Positions 51,621 through 61,836 of a stretch of 64,000 bases of DNA are shown in pieces. Source of the DNA: Pullichristensenella sp002068815 (GTDB lineage Bacteria; Bacillota; Clostridia; Christensenellales; Aristaeellaceae); assembly GCA_040772885.1 (NCBI GenBank), contig JAXGXF010000009.1, positions 1 through 64,000 on the forward strand, in the 5' to 3' direction. Position numbers and translations under genes: made by a program. The notes below the pieces were generated by a model. The model had not been told where the DNA came from, did not search any database, and was given only the letters and a program-made list of their open reading frames with translations. The first letter of the stretch is position 1. Each line of letters opens with the position of its first letter.

Positions 51621-52594
51621 CGGCCGGTCACCTCCTCGGCGGCGAACTGCGCGGTCTTTTGCCGGCTGCGCGCCTTCAGCATCATGCTGAGGGCGACGAC
51701 CGCGATGATGATCACGCCGACGGTGATGTTCTGGTAGAACGAGTGGACGTTTAAGAGGTTCAGCACGTTTCGGATCGAGCCGATGATCAGCGCGCCGACG
51801 GTCGTCATCGGCACCTTGCCCTCGCCGCCCCCCATCGACACGCCGCCGATGATGCAGGCCGCGATCGCGTCGAGCTGATACGGCTCGCCCTGCGTCGGGT
51901 GCGAGGTGTCGAGCTGGCTCGCGAGCAGCACGCCCGCCGCCGCCGCGCAGAAGCCGGACATTGAGAACACAAACAGCTTGATCCTCTCGACGCGTATGCC
52001 GGCGTTCTTGAGCACCTGCTCGTTGCCGCCGAGCCCGTAGATGCGCGTGCCGAGCGGCAGCTTCGTCGAGAGCACCCAGCCCATCAGCACGAACAGCACC
52101 ATGATGTAGTCCGAGTACGGCACCCCGAGCAGGTACCCGTTGCCGATCGAGACAAAGCCGCGGGGGAAGCCGCCGAACGAGCGGCCGTTGTTGAACAGAT
52201 AGCTCGCGCCCTGCGTGATCTGGCCGACGACGAGCGTCGCGACGAACGCCGGCACCTCGAGAAACGCGACGAGCGAGCCGGACGCGGCGCCGATCAATAT
52301 GCCCGAGAGCAGCGCGAGCAGTATCGCAAGCGGCACGCTGACGCCGCCGTTCAACAGCAGCCCCGCGATCATGCCGCAGAAGGTCACGTTTCCGCCGACC
52401 GACAGGTCGATGCCCTTGATGACGATCACCTGCGACACGCCCACCGCGCAGATCGCGATGATCGAGCACTGGCGCACGACGTTCAACAGGTTGTCGGGCT
52501 TTAAGAAGTTCGGGACGAGCGAGCCCGCGAGCAGAAAGGCCGCGGCGCCGAGAAGAATCCGGACGGGCCTCCGGAAGCGGCGGTACAGGTTCAC
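51617..52594 (-). CDS. Sugar ABC transporter permease (RbsC-like), first
   Basis: 325 residues. VIVIKGIDLSVGGNVTFCGM, LGGNEQVLKNAGIRVERIK (the EAA-like loop) and IIGGVSMGGGEGKVP are the family's conserved blocks. It follows the binding-protein gene after an 80-base gap containing a hairpin and is coupled to the second permease. Confidence 0.92.
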   Translation of the reverse strand: MNLYRRFRRPVRILLGAAAFLLAGSLVPNFLKPDNLLNVVRQCSIIAICAVGVSQVIVIKGIDLSVGGNVTFCGMIAGLLLNGGVSVPLAILLALLSGILIGAASGSLVAFLEVPAFVATLVVGQITQGASYLFNNGRSFGGFPRGFVSIGNGYLLGVPYSDYIMVLFVLMGWVLSTKLPLGTRIYGLGGNEQVLKNAGIRVERIKLFVFSMSGFCAAAAGVLLASQLDTSHPTQGEPYQLDAIAACIIGGVSMGGGEGKVPMTTVGALIIGSIRNVLNLLNVHSFYQNITVGVIIIAVVALSMMLKARSRQKTAQFAAEEVTGR

Positions 52595-52632
52595 GGGAAT
52601 CCCCCCAGTTGCAGAAAAATACGCAGAAAGAA

Positions 52633-52661
52633 GGGGCGCGCGCGATGGTTCGGCGCGCCCC
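52633..52661 (-). terminator. Intra-operon hairpin after the binding-protein gene
   Basis: GGGGCGCGC (on minus from 52661) pairs over 9 bases with GCGCGCCCC (52633 side), followed by ttctttctgcg. Such partial terminators allow more binding protein than permease to be made. Confidence 0.6.
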
Positions 52662-52673
52662 TCTTTCAGAGAG

Positions 52674-53621
52674 CTAGAACCAGAACTGCGCGGCCATATC
52701 GAGGTTGTCCTTCGTGTACATATCGGTTCCGGCGTCGACGAACTTCTCGATCGTCGCCGGGTCGACGCTTCCGTCCAGCACGCCCAGCATGACCTCGACC
52801 GCCTTCGCGCCGATCTTCGCCGGGAACTGCGCCATCGTGCCCGTCATCTCGCCCGCGGCGATGTAGTCGCAGCCGGCCTTCGCGCCGTCAAAGCTGATGA
52901 AGCAGAGCCCGGCGGGGTCGATGTCGTTGTTCTTGAGCGCCTGCAGGATGCCGGGGACCATGTTGTCCGAGCAGCAGAAGATGCCGTCGATCTCCGGGTT
53001 CGCCTGCAGCATGTTCTCGGTGACCTGCATCGCCTTATCGACGACCCAGTCGCCCGCCTGCTCGTTGACGAGCACGAGGCCGGTGCCCTCGATGCCGGCC
53101 TTGAAGCCGTCGGCGCGCTGGTCGCCCGCGGACGAGCCGTTCGCGCCGCGCACGATGATCACGTTGCCCTCGCCGCCCAGAATTTCGGCCATCTTCTGGC
53201 CCGCGAGCTTCGCGGCGGCGAAGTTGTCGGTCGAGACGAACGTCACGTACAGGTCCTCATGCGCGTTGACACCCTGGTCGACGAGGATCACCGGGATGTT
53301 CGCGGCCTTCGCCTTCTCCATGACCGGGATCACGGCGTTCGCGTCCATCGGGTTCAGGATCAGCGCGTCCACGCCCTGCGCGATCAGGTCCTCGATCTGG
53401 TTCACCTGCGTCGCGACCGCGGTCTGGCTCTCGGCGATCGCGTCGACGAAGGTGTTGCCCGACGCCTCCACCGCATCCTTGATGCCGGTGTAGAGCGCCA
53501 GCTGGAACGCGTCGTTTGTGATGGTCTTCAGGGAGTAGCCGATGGTGAACCCCTCCGCCTGCGCGGCAATCGGCACCAGCAGCATCGCGAGGACGACGAG
53601 GAACAGGCTGATACGCTTCAT
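52674..53621 (-). CDS. Sugar ABC transporter substrate-binding protein
   Basis: 315 residues of the RbsB type (Peripla_BP_4). Signal peptide 1-22 (core LFLVVLAMLLVPIAA, cleavage at AQA-EG), then IGYSLKTITNDAFQLALYTGI and QIEDLIAQGVDALILNP typical of the first lobe. No lipobox cysteine is present, unlike most Gram-positive binding proteins. The ligand is probably a monosaccharide but cannot be named. First gene of the operon, with a promoter and operator-like palindrome directly upstream. Confidence 0.9.
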   Translation of the reverse strand: MKRISLFLVVLAMLLVPIAAQAEGFTIGYSLKTITNDAFQLALYTGIKDAVEASGNTFVDAIAESQTAVATQVNQIEDLIAQGVDALILNPMDANAVIPVMEKAKAANIPVILVDQGVNAHEDLYVTFVSTDNFAAAKLAGQKMAEILGGEGNVIIVRGANGSSAGDQRADGFKAGIEGTGLVLVNEQAGDWVVDKAMQVTENMLQANPEIDGIFCCSDNMVPGILQALKNNDIDPAGLCFISFDGAKAGCDYIAAGEMTGTMAQFPAKIGAKAVEVMLGVLDGSVDPATIEKFVDAGTDMYTKDNLDMAAQFWF

Positions 53622-53658
53622 GGGTAACCCTCCTTGAATAATAATCCTTACGTTTGCG

Positions 53659-53687
53659 ATTATAACAGATGGAAAACGTTTTTTCAA
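53659..53687 (-). promoter_or_regulatory. Promoter of the sugar ABC operon
   Basis: On the minus strand TTGAAA (53682-53687), 17-base spacer, TATAAT (53659-53664), about 37 bases before the binding-protein ATG. Confidence 0.75.
53670..53687. promoter_or_regulatory. LacI/CcpA-type operator-like palindrome
   Basis: TGGAAAACGTTTTTTCAA has the AACGTT centre and TG...CA ends of LacI/CcpA-family sites, with one extra base in one arm. It overlaps the -35 and spacer of the sugar operon promoter, a repressing position. Confidence 0.45.
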
Positions 53688-53737
53688 GTGTGATGTGCCG
53701 AATTTATAAAAATATTTGTGTCGTGGACTTTGACGGC

Positions 53738-53769
53738 AAAAAAAACGAACCGGCCGCGGGGCCGATTCG
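53738..53769 (-). terminator. Terminator of the FAD oxidoreductase gene
   Basis: On the minus strand CGAATCGGCC, loop CCGC, GGCCGGTTCG, then eight Ts. A 10-pair stem with one wobble. Confidence 0.88.
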
Positions 53770-53784
53770 TCGAATCCGTTCCTT

Positions 53785-55200
53785 CTATTGATCGCTCTTC
53801 TTTGCAATGTCCCGCGCGACGACGATGCCGGTGACCGACGCCTGCATCAGCCCGCGCGTCACGCCCGCGCCGTCGCCGATCGCGTAGAAGCCGGGGAGCG
53901 CGGTCTCAAACCGCTCGCCGACGGCCAGCTTCGACGAGTAGAACTTGACCTCGACGCCGTAGAGCAGCGTGTTCTGCGAGTACATGCCGGGGGCCACGTT
54001 GTCGAACGCGCGCAGCGCCTCGATGATGCTCGTCAGATGCCTGTGCGGCAGCACGAACGACAAATCGCCCGGCACCGCGGTCTCGAGCGTCGGCACCGTC
54101 GTCGACTTTGCAAGCCGCGAGGCGTCGGTCCTCCTGCCCTTGAGCAGGTCCCCGAGCCGCTGCACCATGACGCCGCCGCCGGTCAGCATGTTTCCGAGCT
54201 GCGCGATGTAGCGGCCGTACTCGATCGGCTGGTTGAACGGCTCGGTGAAGCGCGTCGAGACGAGCATCGCGAAGTTCGTGTTCGAGGTGCGCAGCTTCTG
54301 GTCGGCGTAGCTGTGGCCGTTGACGACCGCGAGGCCGCCCTCGTAGTGCTCCTCGCTGACGAGCCCGCCGGGGTTCATGCAGAACGTGCGCACGCGGTTC
54401 TCGAACGTGTCGGAGTAATAGACCATCTTCGCCTCGTAGAGGTGCTCGGTCAGGTGGTCCATGACCGAGTTCGGCACCTCGACGCGCACGCCTATGTCCA
54501 CCTCGTTGTTGTGCGTGTCGATGTTGTTCTCGCGCGCCATCTCCGAGAGCCACGCCGCGCCGCCCCTCCCCGGAGCCGCGACGACGAAGCGCGCGCGCTC
54601 GAGCACCTGGCGGCCGTCCGCGCCCTTCATATAGACGCCGGCGACGTGGCCGTCCTCGATGAGCAGCCCCTCGGCGACGGTGCGCTCGCGGAACTCGAAG
54701 CCGGGGCGCTTCGAGAGCGTCACGTACATATCGCGCAGCACGTCGAACGCATGCTCGGTTCCGAGATGCCGAACCGGGCAGGCGATCAACTGTATGTTGT
54801 GGCGCGAGCAGGCGTATTTGATCTCGTCGACCTTCGGGTCGTTCAGGCCGTGCACGGTCTCGGGCGCGCCGTGCTTCAGGTAGATCGAATCCGCGTAGGC
54901 GATCAGGCTCTTGACCTCGTCGCGCGGCAGATAGTCGACGATGTGGCCGCCGACGTCCTCCGAAAGCGACAGCTTGCCGTCGGAAAACGCGCCCGCGCCG
55001 GCCCAGCCGCTCATGATGTTGCAGGGGTCGCAGTGGACGCATTTATGCAGTTTCCGGGCCGGGCACGTGCGCCGGTCGATGTGCAGGCCCGCGTCGATCA
55101 AGAGCACCTTCGCGCCCGGCATCTTCTCCGTCAGCTCGAGCGCGGTGAATATGCCCGCCGGGCCCGCGCCGACGACGATCGCGTCATAGGGATGATACAT
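53785..55200 (-). CDS. FAD-dependent oxidoreductase (COG2509-like)
   Basis: 471 residues. N-terminal FAD-binding VVGAGPAGIFTALEL (about residues 9-23), then CVHCDPCNIMSGWAGAGAFSDG, with three cysteines, which is characteristic of this uncharacterised dehydrogenase family, and a C-terminal FYAIGDGAGVTRGLMQASVTG FAD segment. The family is related to geranylgeranyl reductase-like and HI0933-like flavoproteins; its substrate is unknown. ATG 55200 has Shine-Dalgarno gaggag. Single gene with its own promoter and terminator. Confidence 0.88.
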   Translation of the reverse strand: MYHPYDAIVVGAGPAGIFTALELTEKMPGAKVLLIDAGLHIDRRTCPARKLHKCVHCDPCNIMSGWAGAGAFSDGKLSLSEDVGGHIVDYLPRDEVKSLIAYADSIYLKHGAPETVHGLNDPKVDEIKYACSRHNIQLIACPVRHLGTEHAFDVLRDMYVTLSKRPGFEFRERTVAEGLLIEDGHVAGVYMKGADGRQVLERARFVVAAPGRGGAAWLSEMARENNIDTHNNEVDIGVRVEVPNSVMDHLTEHLYEAKMVYYSDTFENRVRTFCMNPGGLVSEEHYEGGLAVVNGHSYADQKLRTSNTNFAMLVSTRFTEPFNQPIEYGRYIAQLGNMLTGGGVMVQRLGDLLKGRRTDASRLAKSTTVPTLETAVPGDLSFVLPHRHLTSIIEALRAFDNVAPGMYSQNTLLYGVEVKFYSSKLAVGERFETALPGFYAIGDGAGVTRGLMQASVTGIVVARDIAKKSDQ

Positions 55201-55229
55201 GGGTTTCACACTCCTCGGCAAAACAAAGC

Positions 55230-55259
55230 GCCATTCCGGGCGGATTGCCCCGGGATGGC
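55230..55259 (-). other. Leader hairpin of the FAD oxidoreductase mRNA
   Basis: GCCATTCCGGGC (55230-55241) and GCCCCGGGATGGC (55247-55259) pair over about 11 bases with one mismatch. The stem lies between promoter and Shine-Dalgarno. No known riboswitch is recognised. Confidence 0.45.
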
Positions 55260-55281
55260 TTTTACGCTCTTGCCGACGGTG

Positions 55282-55310
55282 ATTATAGCAGAACGCGCGC
55301 GGAAAGTCAA
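55282..55310 (-). promoter_or_regulatory. Promoter of the FAD oxidoreductase gene
   Basis: On the minus strand TTGACT (55305-55310), 17-base spacer, TATAAT (55282-55287), with a leader of about 75 bases. Confidence 0.75.
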
Positions 55311-55387
55311 GGTTTGTCGAACGTTAAACTATCCGTCCGCCATGAAAAAACATTCGTCCGCGCGCGACGGTTTAACCGTTCGAAAAC

Positions 55388-55416
55388 TTGCGCGCGGCGC
55401 CGGTTTGCGGTATTAT
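55388..55416 (+). promoter_or_regulatory. Promoter of the oligopeptide transporter operon
   Basis: TTGCGC (55388-55393), 17-base spacer, TATTAT (55411-55416), 22 bases before the ATG at 55439. Confidence 0.55.
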
Positions 55417-55438
55417 AGACGGATAAGGGGGTCTTTCG

Positions 55439-56365
55439 ATGCTTCGTTACATTTTAAAGCGCCTGATCGCGGGCGTTTTGACCGTGATTGTGCTGATCAC
55501 GATCTCGTTCTTTCTGATGCACATGATGCCCGGAGGGCCGTTCAGCCCGAGCGAGCAGAAGAACGTGCCGCCGGAGCTGCTCGCGCGCGTCGCCGCGAAA
55601 TACGGCCTGGACAGGCCGGTCGGTGAACAATATATCGAATACTGGAAGAACCTCTTGCGCGGCGATTTCGGCATCTCCTACAAGAAGCTCGACACAACCG
55701 TCAACGAGACGATCGCCTACGGGTTCCCGATCTCGATGCGCGTGGGGCTCGTCGCGGTGATCCTGTCGCTGGTCGTGGGCATACCGCTCGGGGTGATCGC
55801 GGCGATTCGGCGCGCGAAGCTCTGGGACCTCTCCGCGATGGCGTTCGCGACGATCGGCATCTCGGTTCCGGTGTTCGTGATCTCGATACTGCTCATGTAC
55901 CTGTTCGCGGGCGTGCTCCAGTGGCTGCCGACCTACGGGCTTGCGAGCTGGCGGCACTACATCCTGCCGGTCGCGTGCCTGACGTTTACGCCGATCGCCT
56001 ACATCGCCCGGCAGACGCGCTCCTCGATGCTCGAGGCTCTGGAGCAGGACTACGTGCGCACCGCGCGCGCGAAGGGGCTTCGGGAGAGCGCGGTCGTATT
56101 GAAGCACGCGCTCAAAAATGCGATCATGCCGGTCGTGATGTACTTAGGGCCGCTCGTCGCGGAGCTGCTCACGGGCTCGTTCGTCGTCGAGAAGCTGTTC
56201 TCGGTGCCGGGCATCGGCCGCTACTTCGTGCAGTCGATCAACGACCGCGACTACACGATGGTGCTCGGCATCACGATCTTCTTCGGCATATTCGTCATCG
56301 TCTGCAATCTGATCGCGGATATCGTCTACGCGCTGATCGACCCGCGCGTGAAGATTTCGGAATAG
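55439..56365 (+). CDS. oppB: Oligopeptide/dipeptide ABC permease (OppB/DppB type)
   Basis: 308 residues, six membrane helices. N-terminal MLRYILKRLIAGVLTVIVL, HMMPGGPF, and the EAA loop YVRTARAKGLRESAVVLKHALKNA followed by the VVEKLFSVPGIGRYFVQSINDRDY block are diagnostic. First of four coupled transporter genes. No oligopeptide-binding protein gene is found on either side. Confidence 0.92.
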   Translation: MLRYILKRLIAGVLTVIVLITISFFLMHMMPGGPFSPSEQKNVPPELLARVAAKYGLDRPVGEQYIEYWKNLLRGDFGISYKKLDTTVNETIAYGFPISMRVGLVAVILSLVVGIPLGVIAAIRRAKLWDLSAMAFATIGISVPVFVISILLMYLFAGVLQWLPTYGLASWRHYILPVACLTFTPIAYIARQTRSSMLEALEQDYVRTARAKGLRESAVVLKHALKNAIMPVVMYLGPLVAELLTGSFVVEKLFSVPGIGRYFVQSINDRDYTMVLGITIFFGIFVIVCNLIADIVYALIDPRVKISE

Positions 56366-56378
56366 GGGGGACGCCGAT

Positions 56379-57332
56379 ATGAACACACGGAGGAACATCC
56401 CGGACGCCGCCTCCTACGCGGCGCTTCCGAAGGAACTGTTCGAGCCCTCGTCCGCCTCCCAGCGCGACAACGAGCTGATTTCGCGGCCGAGCGTCACCTA
56501 TTGGCAGGACGTCTGGCGGCGCTTCCGGCGCGACCCGCTCGCGGTCGGCGGGCTGTTTTTGATCCTCGTGCTCGCGATCATGGCGATCGTGATCCCGATG
56601 GTCTCGCCGTACACGTACTCGGGCATGGATTTGTCCAGCATGAACCAGGGCCCGACCTGGCGCCACCCGGCCGGCACCGACCAGATGGGGCGCGACCAGT
56701 TCATCCGCATACTCTACGGCGCGCGCATCTCGCTCTCAATCGGCGTCGTCGCCGCGATCATCAACTTCCTGATCGGCGTCGTCTACGGCGGCGTCTCGGG
56801 CTACCTCGGCGGGCGCGCGGACATGATCATGATGCGCATCGTCGATATTCTGATCAGCCTGCCGCAGCTTCTGTACATCGTGCTGATCATGCTGGTCCTG
56901 GGCTCGAACATGGTCAGCGTCATCATCGCTCTCTGCTTTGCCTCGTGGACGCGCACGGCGCGGGTCGTGCGCAGCGAGGTCATGCGGCTCAAGCACTCCG
57001 AATACGTGCTCGCGGCGCGTCTCTCCGGGGCGAAGGGCGCGCACATCCTGCGCAAGCACCTGATCCCGAACGCGATGGGCCCGATCATCGTCTCGACCGC
57101 GTTTCTGATCCCGAACGCGATCTTCTCCGAGGCGTTTCTGTCGTTCCTGGGCATCGGCATACAGGCGCCGATGGCGAGCTGGGGCACGCTCGCGAACGAC
57201 GCGATCCCGACGCTGCTCTCGAACCCGCACATGATGCTCTTCCCGGTGCTCATGATCTGCGTGACGATGTTCTCGTTCAACTTCATCGGCGACGGCCTGC
57301 GCGACGCGCTCGACCCGCGCCTGAAAAGGTAG
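56379..57332 (+). CDS. oppC: Oligopeptide/dipeptide ABC permease (OppC/DppC type)
   Basis: 317 residues with a longer soluble N-terminus than oppB, as in OppC. HPAGTDQMGRDQFIRILYGAR and the EAA loop YVLAARLSGAKGAHILRKHLIPN are conserved, as is EAFLSFLGIGIQAPMASWG. It forms the translocation pore with OppB. Confidence 0.92.
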   Translation: MNTRRNIPDAASYAALPKELFEPSSASQRDNELISRPSVTYWQDVWRRFRRDPLAVGGLFLILVLAIMAIVIPMVSPYTYSGMDLSSMNQGPTWRHPAGTDQMGRDQFIRILYGARISLSIGVVAAIINFLIGVVYGGVSGYLGGRADMIMMRIVDILISLPQLLYIVLIMLVLGSNMVSVIIALCFASWTRTARVVRSEVMRLKHSEYVLAARLSGAKGAHILRKHLIPNAMGPIIVSTAFLIPNAIFSEAFLSFLGIGIQAPMASWGTLANDAIPTLLSNPHMMLFPVLMICVTMFSFNFIGDGLRDALDPRLKR

Positions 57333-57340
57333 GTGCACCG

Positions 57341-58326
<986 letters not shown>

Positions 58327-58330
<4 letters not shown>

Positions 58331-59298
58331 GCGCCTTGATCGAGGTCAGGGGCCTCAGGATGCACTTCCCGGTCGGCGGGAAGCTGTTTTTCGGCAGGCG
58401 GCGCACGCTGAAGGCGGTCGACGGCGTCGATTTCGCGGTCGAGCGCGGGAAGACGTTCGCGCTCGTCGGCGAGTCCGGCTGCGGCAAGACGACCGCCGGG
58501 CGCGCGATCGTTCGGCTCTATAAGCCGACCGCCGGCGAGATATTGTTCGAGGGCGCGGACATCGCCAAGCTCGAGGGCGACCAGCTCCTCCCCTACCGCC
58601 GCCGGATGCAGATGATCTTTCAGGACCCGTACGCGTCCTTGAACCCGCGGATGACGGTCGGCAGCATCGTGACCGAGCCCATGTGCGTGCAGGGCCTTTG
58701 CAGCTCCGACCGCGAGCGGATCGAGCGCGCGCGGGAATTGATCGAGCGCGTCGGGCTCAAGGACGACCACCTGAGCCGCTACCCGCACGAGTTCTCCGGC
58801 GGCCAGCGCCAGCGCATCGGCATCGCGCGCGCGCTTTCGACGAACCCGGACTTCATCGTCTGCGACGAGCCGATCTCGGCGCTCGACGTGTCGATCCAGG
58901 CGCAGGTCGTCAACATGCTCGAGGAACTCCAGCAGTCGCTCGGGCTCACGTACCTGTTCGTGTCGCACGACCTGTCGATGGTCCGGCACATATCGCACGA
59001 GGTCGCGGTCATGTATTTGGGCCAGATCGTCGAGATCGCGCCGACGGACGAGCTGTTCAAACACATGCAGCATCCCTACACCGTCGCGCTGCTCTCGGCC
59101 GTGCCGATCCCCGACCCCGACCGGCAGGGCGCGCACATCGTGCTCGAGGGCGACGTGCCCACGCCGATCGACCCGCCGCCGGGCTGCCCGTTCCTGTCGC
59201 GCTGCCGGGTATCGATGCCCGTGTGCAAGGGGCGGCGGCCGGAGCTCATAGACTTGGGAGGTGGGCACCGGGTCGCCTGCCACAGGATCGCCAAATAG
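58327..59298 (+). CDS. oppF: Oligopeptide ABC ATP-binding protein (OppF type)
   Basis: 323 residues, GTG start overlapping the oppD stop (GTGA). Walker A GESGCGKTT, FQDPYASLNPRM, FSGGQRQRIGIARAL, Walker B CDEPISALDVS, and HDLSMVRHISH. The C-terminal CPFLSRCRVSMPVC is again the Cys-rich tail. It pairs with OppD as the heterodimeric motor. Confidence 0.93.
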
Positions 59299-59308
59299 CC
59301 AAAACACG

Positions 59309-59335
59309 CGCAGGGGCGAAAGCCTCTGCGTTTTT
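59309..59335 (+). terminator. Terminator of the opp operon
   Basis: CGCAGGGGC (59309-59317), loop gaaa, GCCTCTGCG (59322-59330) with one G-U pair, then five Ts. Confidence 0.85.
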
Positions 59336-59338
59336 GCG

Positions 59339-59367
59339 TTTACTTGAGGGGAAAAATGTGGTATACT
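59339..59367 (+). promoter_or_regulatory. Promoter of the TVP38-family gene and fhs
   Basis: TTTACT (59339-59344), 17-base spacer, TATACT (59362-59367), immediately after the opp terminator. Confidence 0.6.
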
Positions 59368-59389
59368 ACAATTCAAGGGAGTCGTGAGA

Positions 59390-60100
59390 ATGCAGGAAAA
59401 GGGAGCGCGCCGGCCGTTCACCGAGGCGCACAAGAGGGCGCTGGGCATCGCGGCGATCGCGGCGTTTTTGCTGTTTCTGGGGGCCGTCGGGTACTTCATC
59501 GGGAGGCCGATGCTGCAATTCGTGTCCGAGCCGGAGGCGTTCCGCGCGTGGGTCGATTCGTCCGGGCTCTGGGGCCGCGCGCTGTTCGTCGGCATGGTCG
59601 TCTTGCAGGTGGTCGTCGCGCTGATCCCGGGCGAGCCGCTCGAGATCGGCGCGGGCTACGCGTTCGGCGCACTCGAGGGGACGATACTCTCGCTTACCGG
59701 CATCGTGCTCGGCAGCGCGCTCGTGTTCCAGTTCGTGCGTCGGTTCGGGGTCCGGCTCGTCGAGGTGTTCTTCCCGCGCGAGAGAATCCTCGAGGCGCGG
59801 TTTTTGAAGAACACGAAGCGGCTGAACCTGCTCACGTTCCTCGTGTTCCTGATCCCGGGCACGCCGAAGGACCTCTTGAGCTACTTCATCCCGCTGACGG
59901 GCATGCGGCTTCGGACGTGGCTTGTGATCACCGGCGCGGCGCGCGTCCCGTCGGTTCTGACCTCGACGGTGTTCGGAAACGCGCTGGGCATGCAGCAGTA
60001 CTGGTTCGCAGGCATCGTGTTTTTGGCGGCGGCCGCGCTGAGCGCCGCCGGATTTCTGGCCTACCGGCGCATGAGCCGCAGGCGCGAACCCAAGAATTGA
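59390..60100 (+). CDS. TVP38/TMEM64-family (DedA-like) membrane protein
   Basis: 236 residues with about six hydrophobic segments, including PGEPLEIGAGYAFGALEGT and FLVFLIPGTPKDLLSYFIPLTG, the paired re-entrant motifs of the VTT/DedA superfamily. These proteins are implicated in lipid scrambling or carrier recycling. ATG 59390 is chosen over GTG 59384 for its 9-base distance to the Shine-Dalgarno aaggga. fhs follows after 20 bases. Confidence 0.88.
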   Translation: MQEKGARRPFTEAHKRALGIAAIAAFLLFLGAVGYFIGRPMLQFVSEPEAFRAWVDSSGLWGRALFVGMVVLQVVVALIPGEPLEIGAGYAFGALEGTILSLTGIVLGSALVFQFVRRFGVRLVEVFFPRERILEARFLKNTKRLNLLTFLVFLIPGTPKDLLSYFIPLTGMRLRTWLVITGAARVPSVLTSTVFGNALGMQQYWFAGIVFLAAAALSAAGFLAYRRMSRRREPKN

Positions 60101-60120
60101 GGTATGGAGGGAAGCCATCT

Positions 60121-61788
60121 ATGCTGACGGACATCCAGATCGCCCAATCGACCGAACTCACGGACATCCGAACAGTCGCGGAAAGGGCCGGCATCGGGGA
60201 GGAATACCTCGAGCAGTACGGGCGGCACAAGGCGAAAATCGATCCGAAGCTGCTCTCGGATTCCCCTCGCGCGGACGGCAAGCTCGTGCTCGTGACGGCG
60301 ATCACGCCGACGCCCGCGGGCGAGGGGAAGACGACGACGACGGTCGGGCTCGCCGACGCGCTTCGGCACATCGGCAGGAACAGCGTCGTGGCGCTTCGCG
60401 AGCCGTCGCTCGGGCCGGTGTTCGGCGTCAAGGGCGGCGCGGCGGGCGGCGGATACGCGCAGGTCGTGCCGATGGAGGACATCAACCTGCACTTCACCGG
60501 CGACTTCCACGCGGTCGGCGCGGCGAACAACCTGTTGGCGGCTCTGCTGGACAACCACATCTACCAGGGCAACGCGCTCAACTTGGACCCGCGCAGGATC
60601 ACCTGGCGGCGCTGCGTCGACATGAACGACCGCCAGCTTCGCTTCGTCGTCGACGGCCTCGGCGGGCGCATCAACGGCACGCCGCGCGAGGACGGGTACG
60701 ACATCACGGTCGCCAGCGAAGTCATGGCGGTATTGTGCCTTTCGAGCGGCATCGAGGATTTGAAGGACAGGCTTTCGAAGATCATCGTCGGCTACACCTA
60801 CGACGAAAAGCCCGTGACCGCCGGCGACCTCAGGGCCGCGGGCGCGATGGCGGCGCTTCTCAAGGACGCGCTGAAGCCGAACCTCGTGCAGACGCTCGAG
60901 CACACGCCGGCGCTGATCCACGGGGGGCCGTTTGCGAACATCGCGCACGGCTGCAACTCGGTGCTCGCGACGAAGATGGCATTAAAACTCGGCGACTACG
61001 CCGTCACCGAGGCGGGCTTCGGCGCCGACCTCGGCGCGGAGAAGTTCATCGACATCAAGTGCCGCATCGCGGGATTGAAGCCGTCCGCGGTCGTCGTCGT
61101 CGCGACGGTGCGCGCGCTGAAGCTGCACGGCGGGCTCTCGAAGGACGACCTGAAGCGCGAGGACCTCGCCGCGCTCGAGAAGGGTCTGCCGAACCTGCTC
61201 CGGCACGTCAGGAACATCACCGAGGTATTCCGCCTCCCGTGCGTCGTCGCGATCAACCGCTTTCCGGACGACACCGGGGCGGAGCTCGCGCTGGTCGAAG
61301 AGAAATGCCGCGGGCTCGGCGTCAACGTCGCGCTCTCCGAGGTCTGGGCGAAGGGCGGCGCGGGCGGCGTCAAGCTCGCCGAGGAGGTCGTGCGGCTCTG
61401 CGAGGAGGAGCGCGGGTTCTCGTTCTGCTACGAGAGCGAGCTCTCGATCGAGCAGAAGCTGAACGCGATCGCCCGGCGCGTCTACGGCGGCGCGGGCGTA
61501 GAATTGCTGCCCGCGGCGAAAAAGGTCGCCAAACAGCTCGCGGAGCTGGGCTTCGGCAATCTCCCGGTCTGCGTGGCCAAGACGCAGTACAGCTTCACCG
61601 ACGACCCGAAATTCCTCGGCGCTCCGGAGGGGTTTACCGTGACCGTGCGGAACCTCAAGGTGTCCGCCGGCGCGGGCTTCGTCGTCGCGCTGACCGGCGA
61701 CATCATGACGATGCCGGGCCTCCCGAGGGTGCCCGCGGCGGAGCAGATCGACGTCGACAAAGAGGGAAGGATAACCGGGCTGTTCTAA
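60121..61788 (+). CDS. fhs: Formate-tetrahydrofolate ligase
   Basis: 555 residues, usual length about 555. ATP-binding loop TPTPAGEGKTTTTVGL, EPSLGPVFGVKGGAAGGGYAQ split by the substrate site, and FANIAHGCNSV are fully conserved. It makes 10-formyl-tetrahydrofolate from formate and ATP, in the methyl branch of the Wood-Ljungdahl pathway or for purine supply in anaerobes. No other one-carbon genes are adjacent. Confidence 0.97.
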   Translation: MLTDIQIAQSTELTDIRTVAERAGIGEEYLEQYGRHKAKIDPKLLSDSPRADGKLVLVTAITPTPAGEGKTTTTVGLADALRHIGRNSVVALREPSLGPVFGVKGGAAGGGYAQVVPMEDINLHFTGDFHAVGAANNLLAALLDNHIYQGNALNLDPRRITWRRCVDMNDRQLRFVVDGLGGRINGTPREDGYDITVASEVMAVLCLSSGIEDLKDRLSKIIVGYTYDEKPVTAGDLRAAGAMAALLKDALKPNLVQTLEHTPALIHGGPFANIAHGCNSVLATKMALKLGDYAVTEAGFGADLGAEKFIDIKCRIAGLKPSAVVVVATVRALKLHGGLSKDDLKREDLAALEKGLPNLLRHVRNITEVFRLPCVVAINRFPDDTGAELALVEEKCRGLGVNVALSEVWAKGGAGGVKLAEEVVRLCEEERGFSFCYESELSIEQKLNAIARRVYGGAGVELLPAAKKVAKQLAELGFGNLPVCVAKTQYSFTDDPKFLGAPEGFTVTVRNLKVSAGAGFVVALTGDIMTMPGLPRVPAAEQIDVDKEGRITGLF

Positions 61789-61805
61789 AGGGCGCAAAAG
61801 GCGGC

Positions 61806-61835
61806 GGACGACCGGCGTTGCCGGTCGTCCGTCTT
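61806..61835 (+). terminator. Terminator of fhs
   Basis: GGACGACCGGC, loop gtt, GCCGGTCGTCC (11 perfect pairs, 61806-61830), then gtctttt. Confidence 0.82.
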
Positions 61836-61836
61836 T

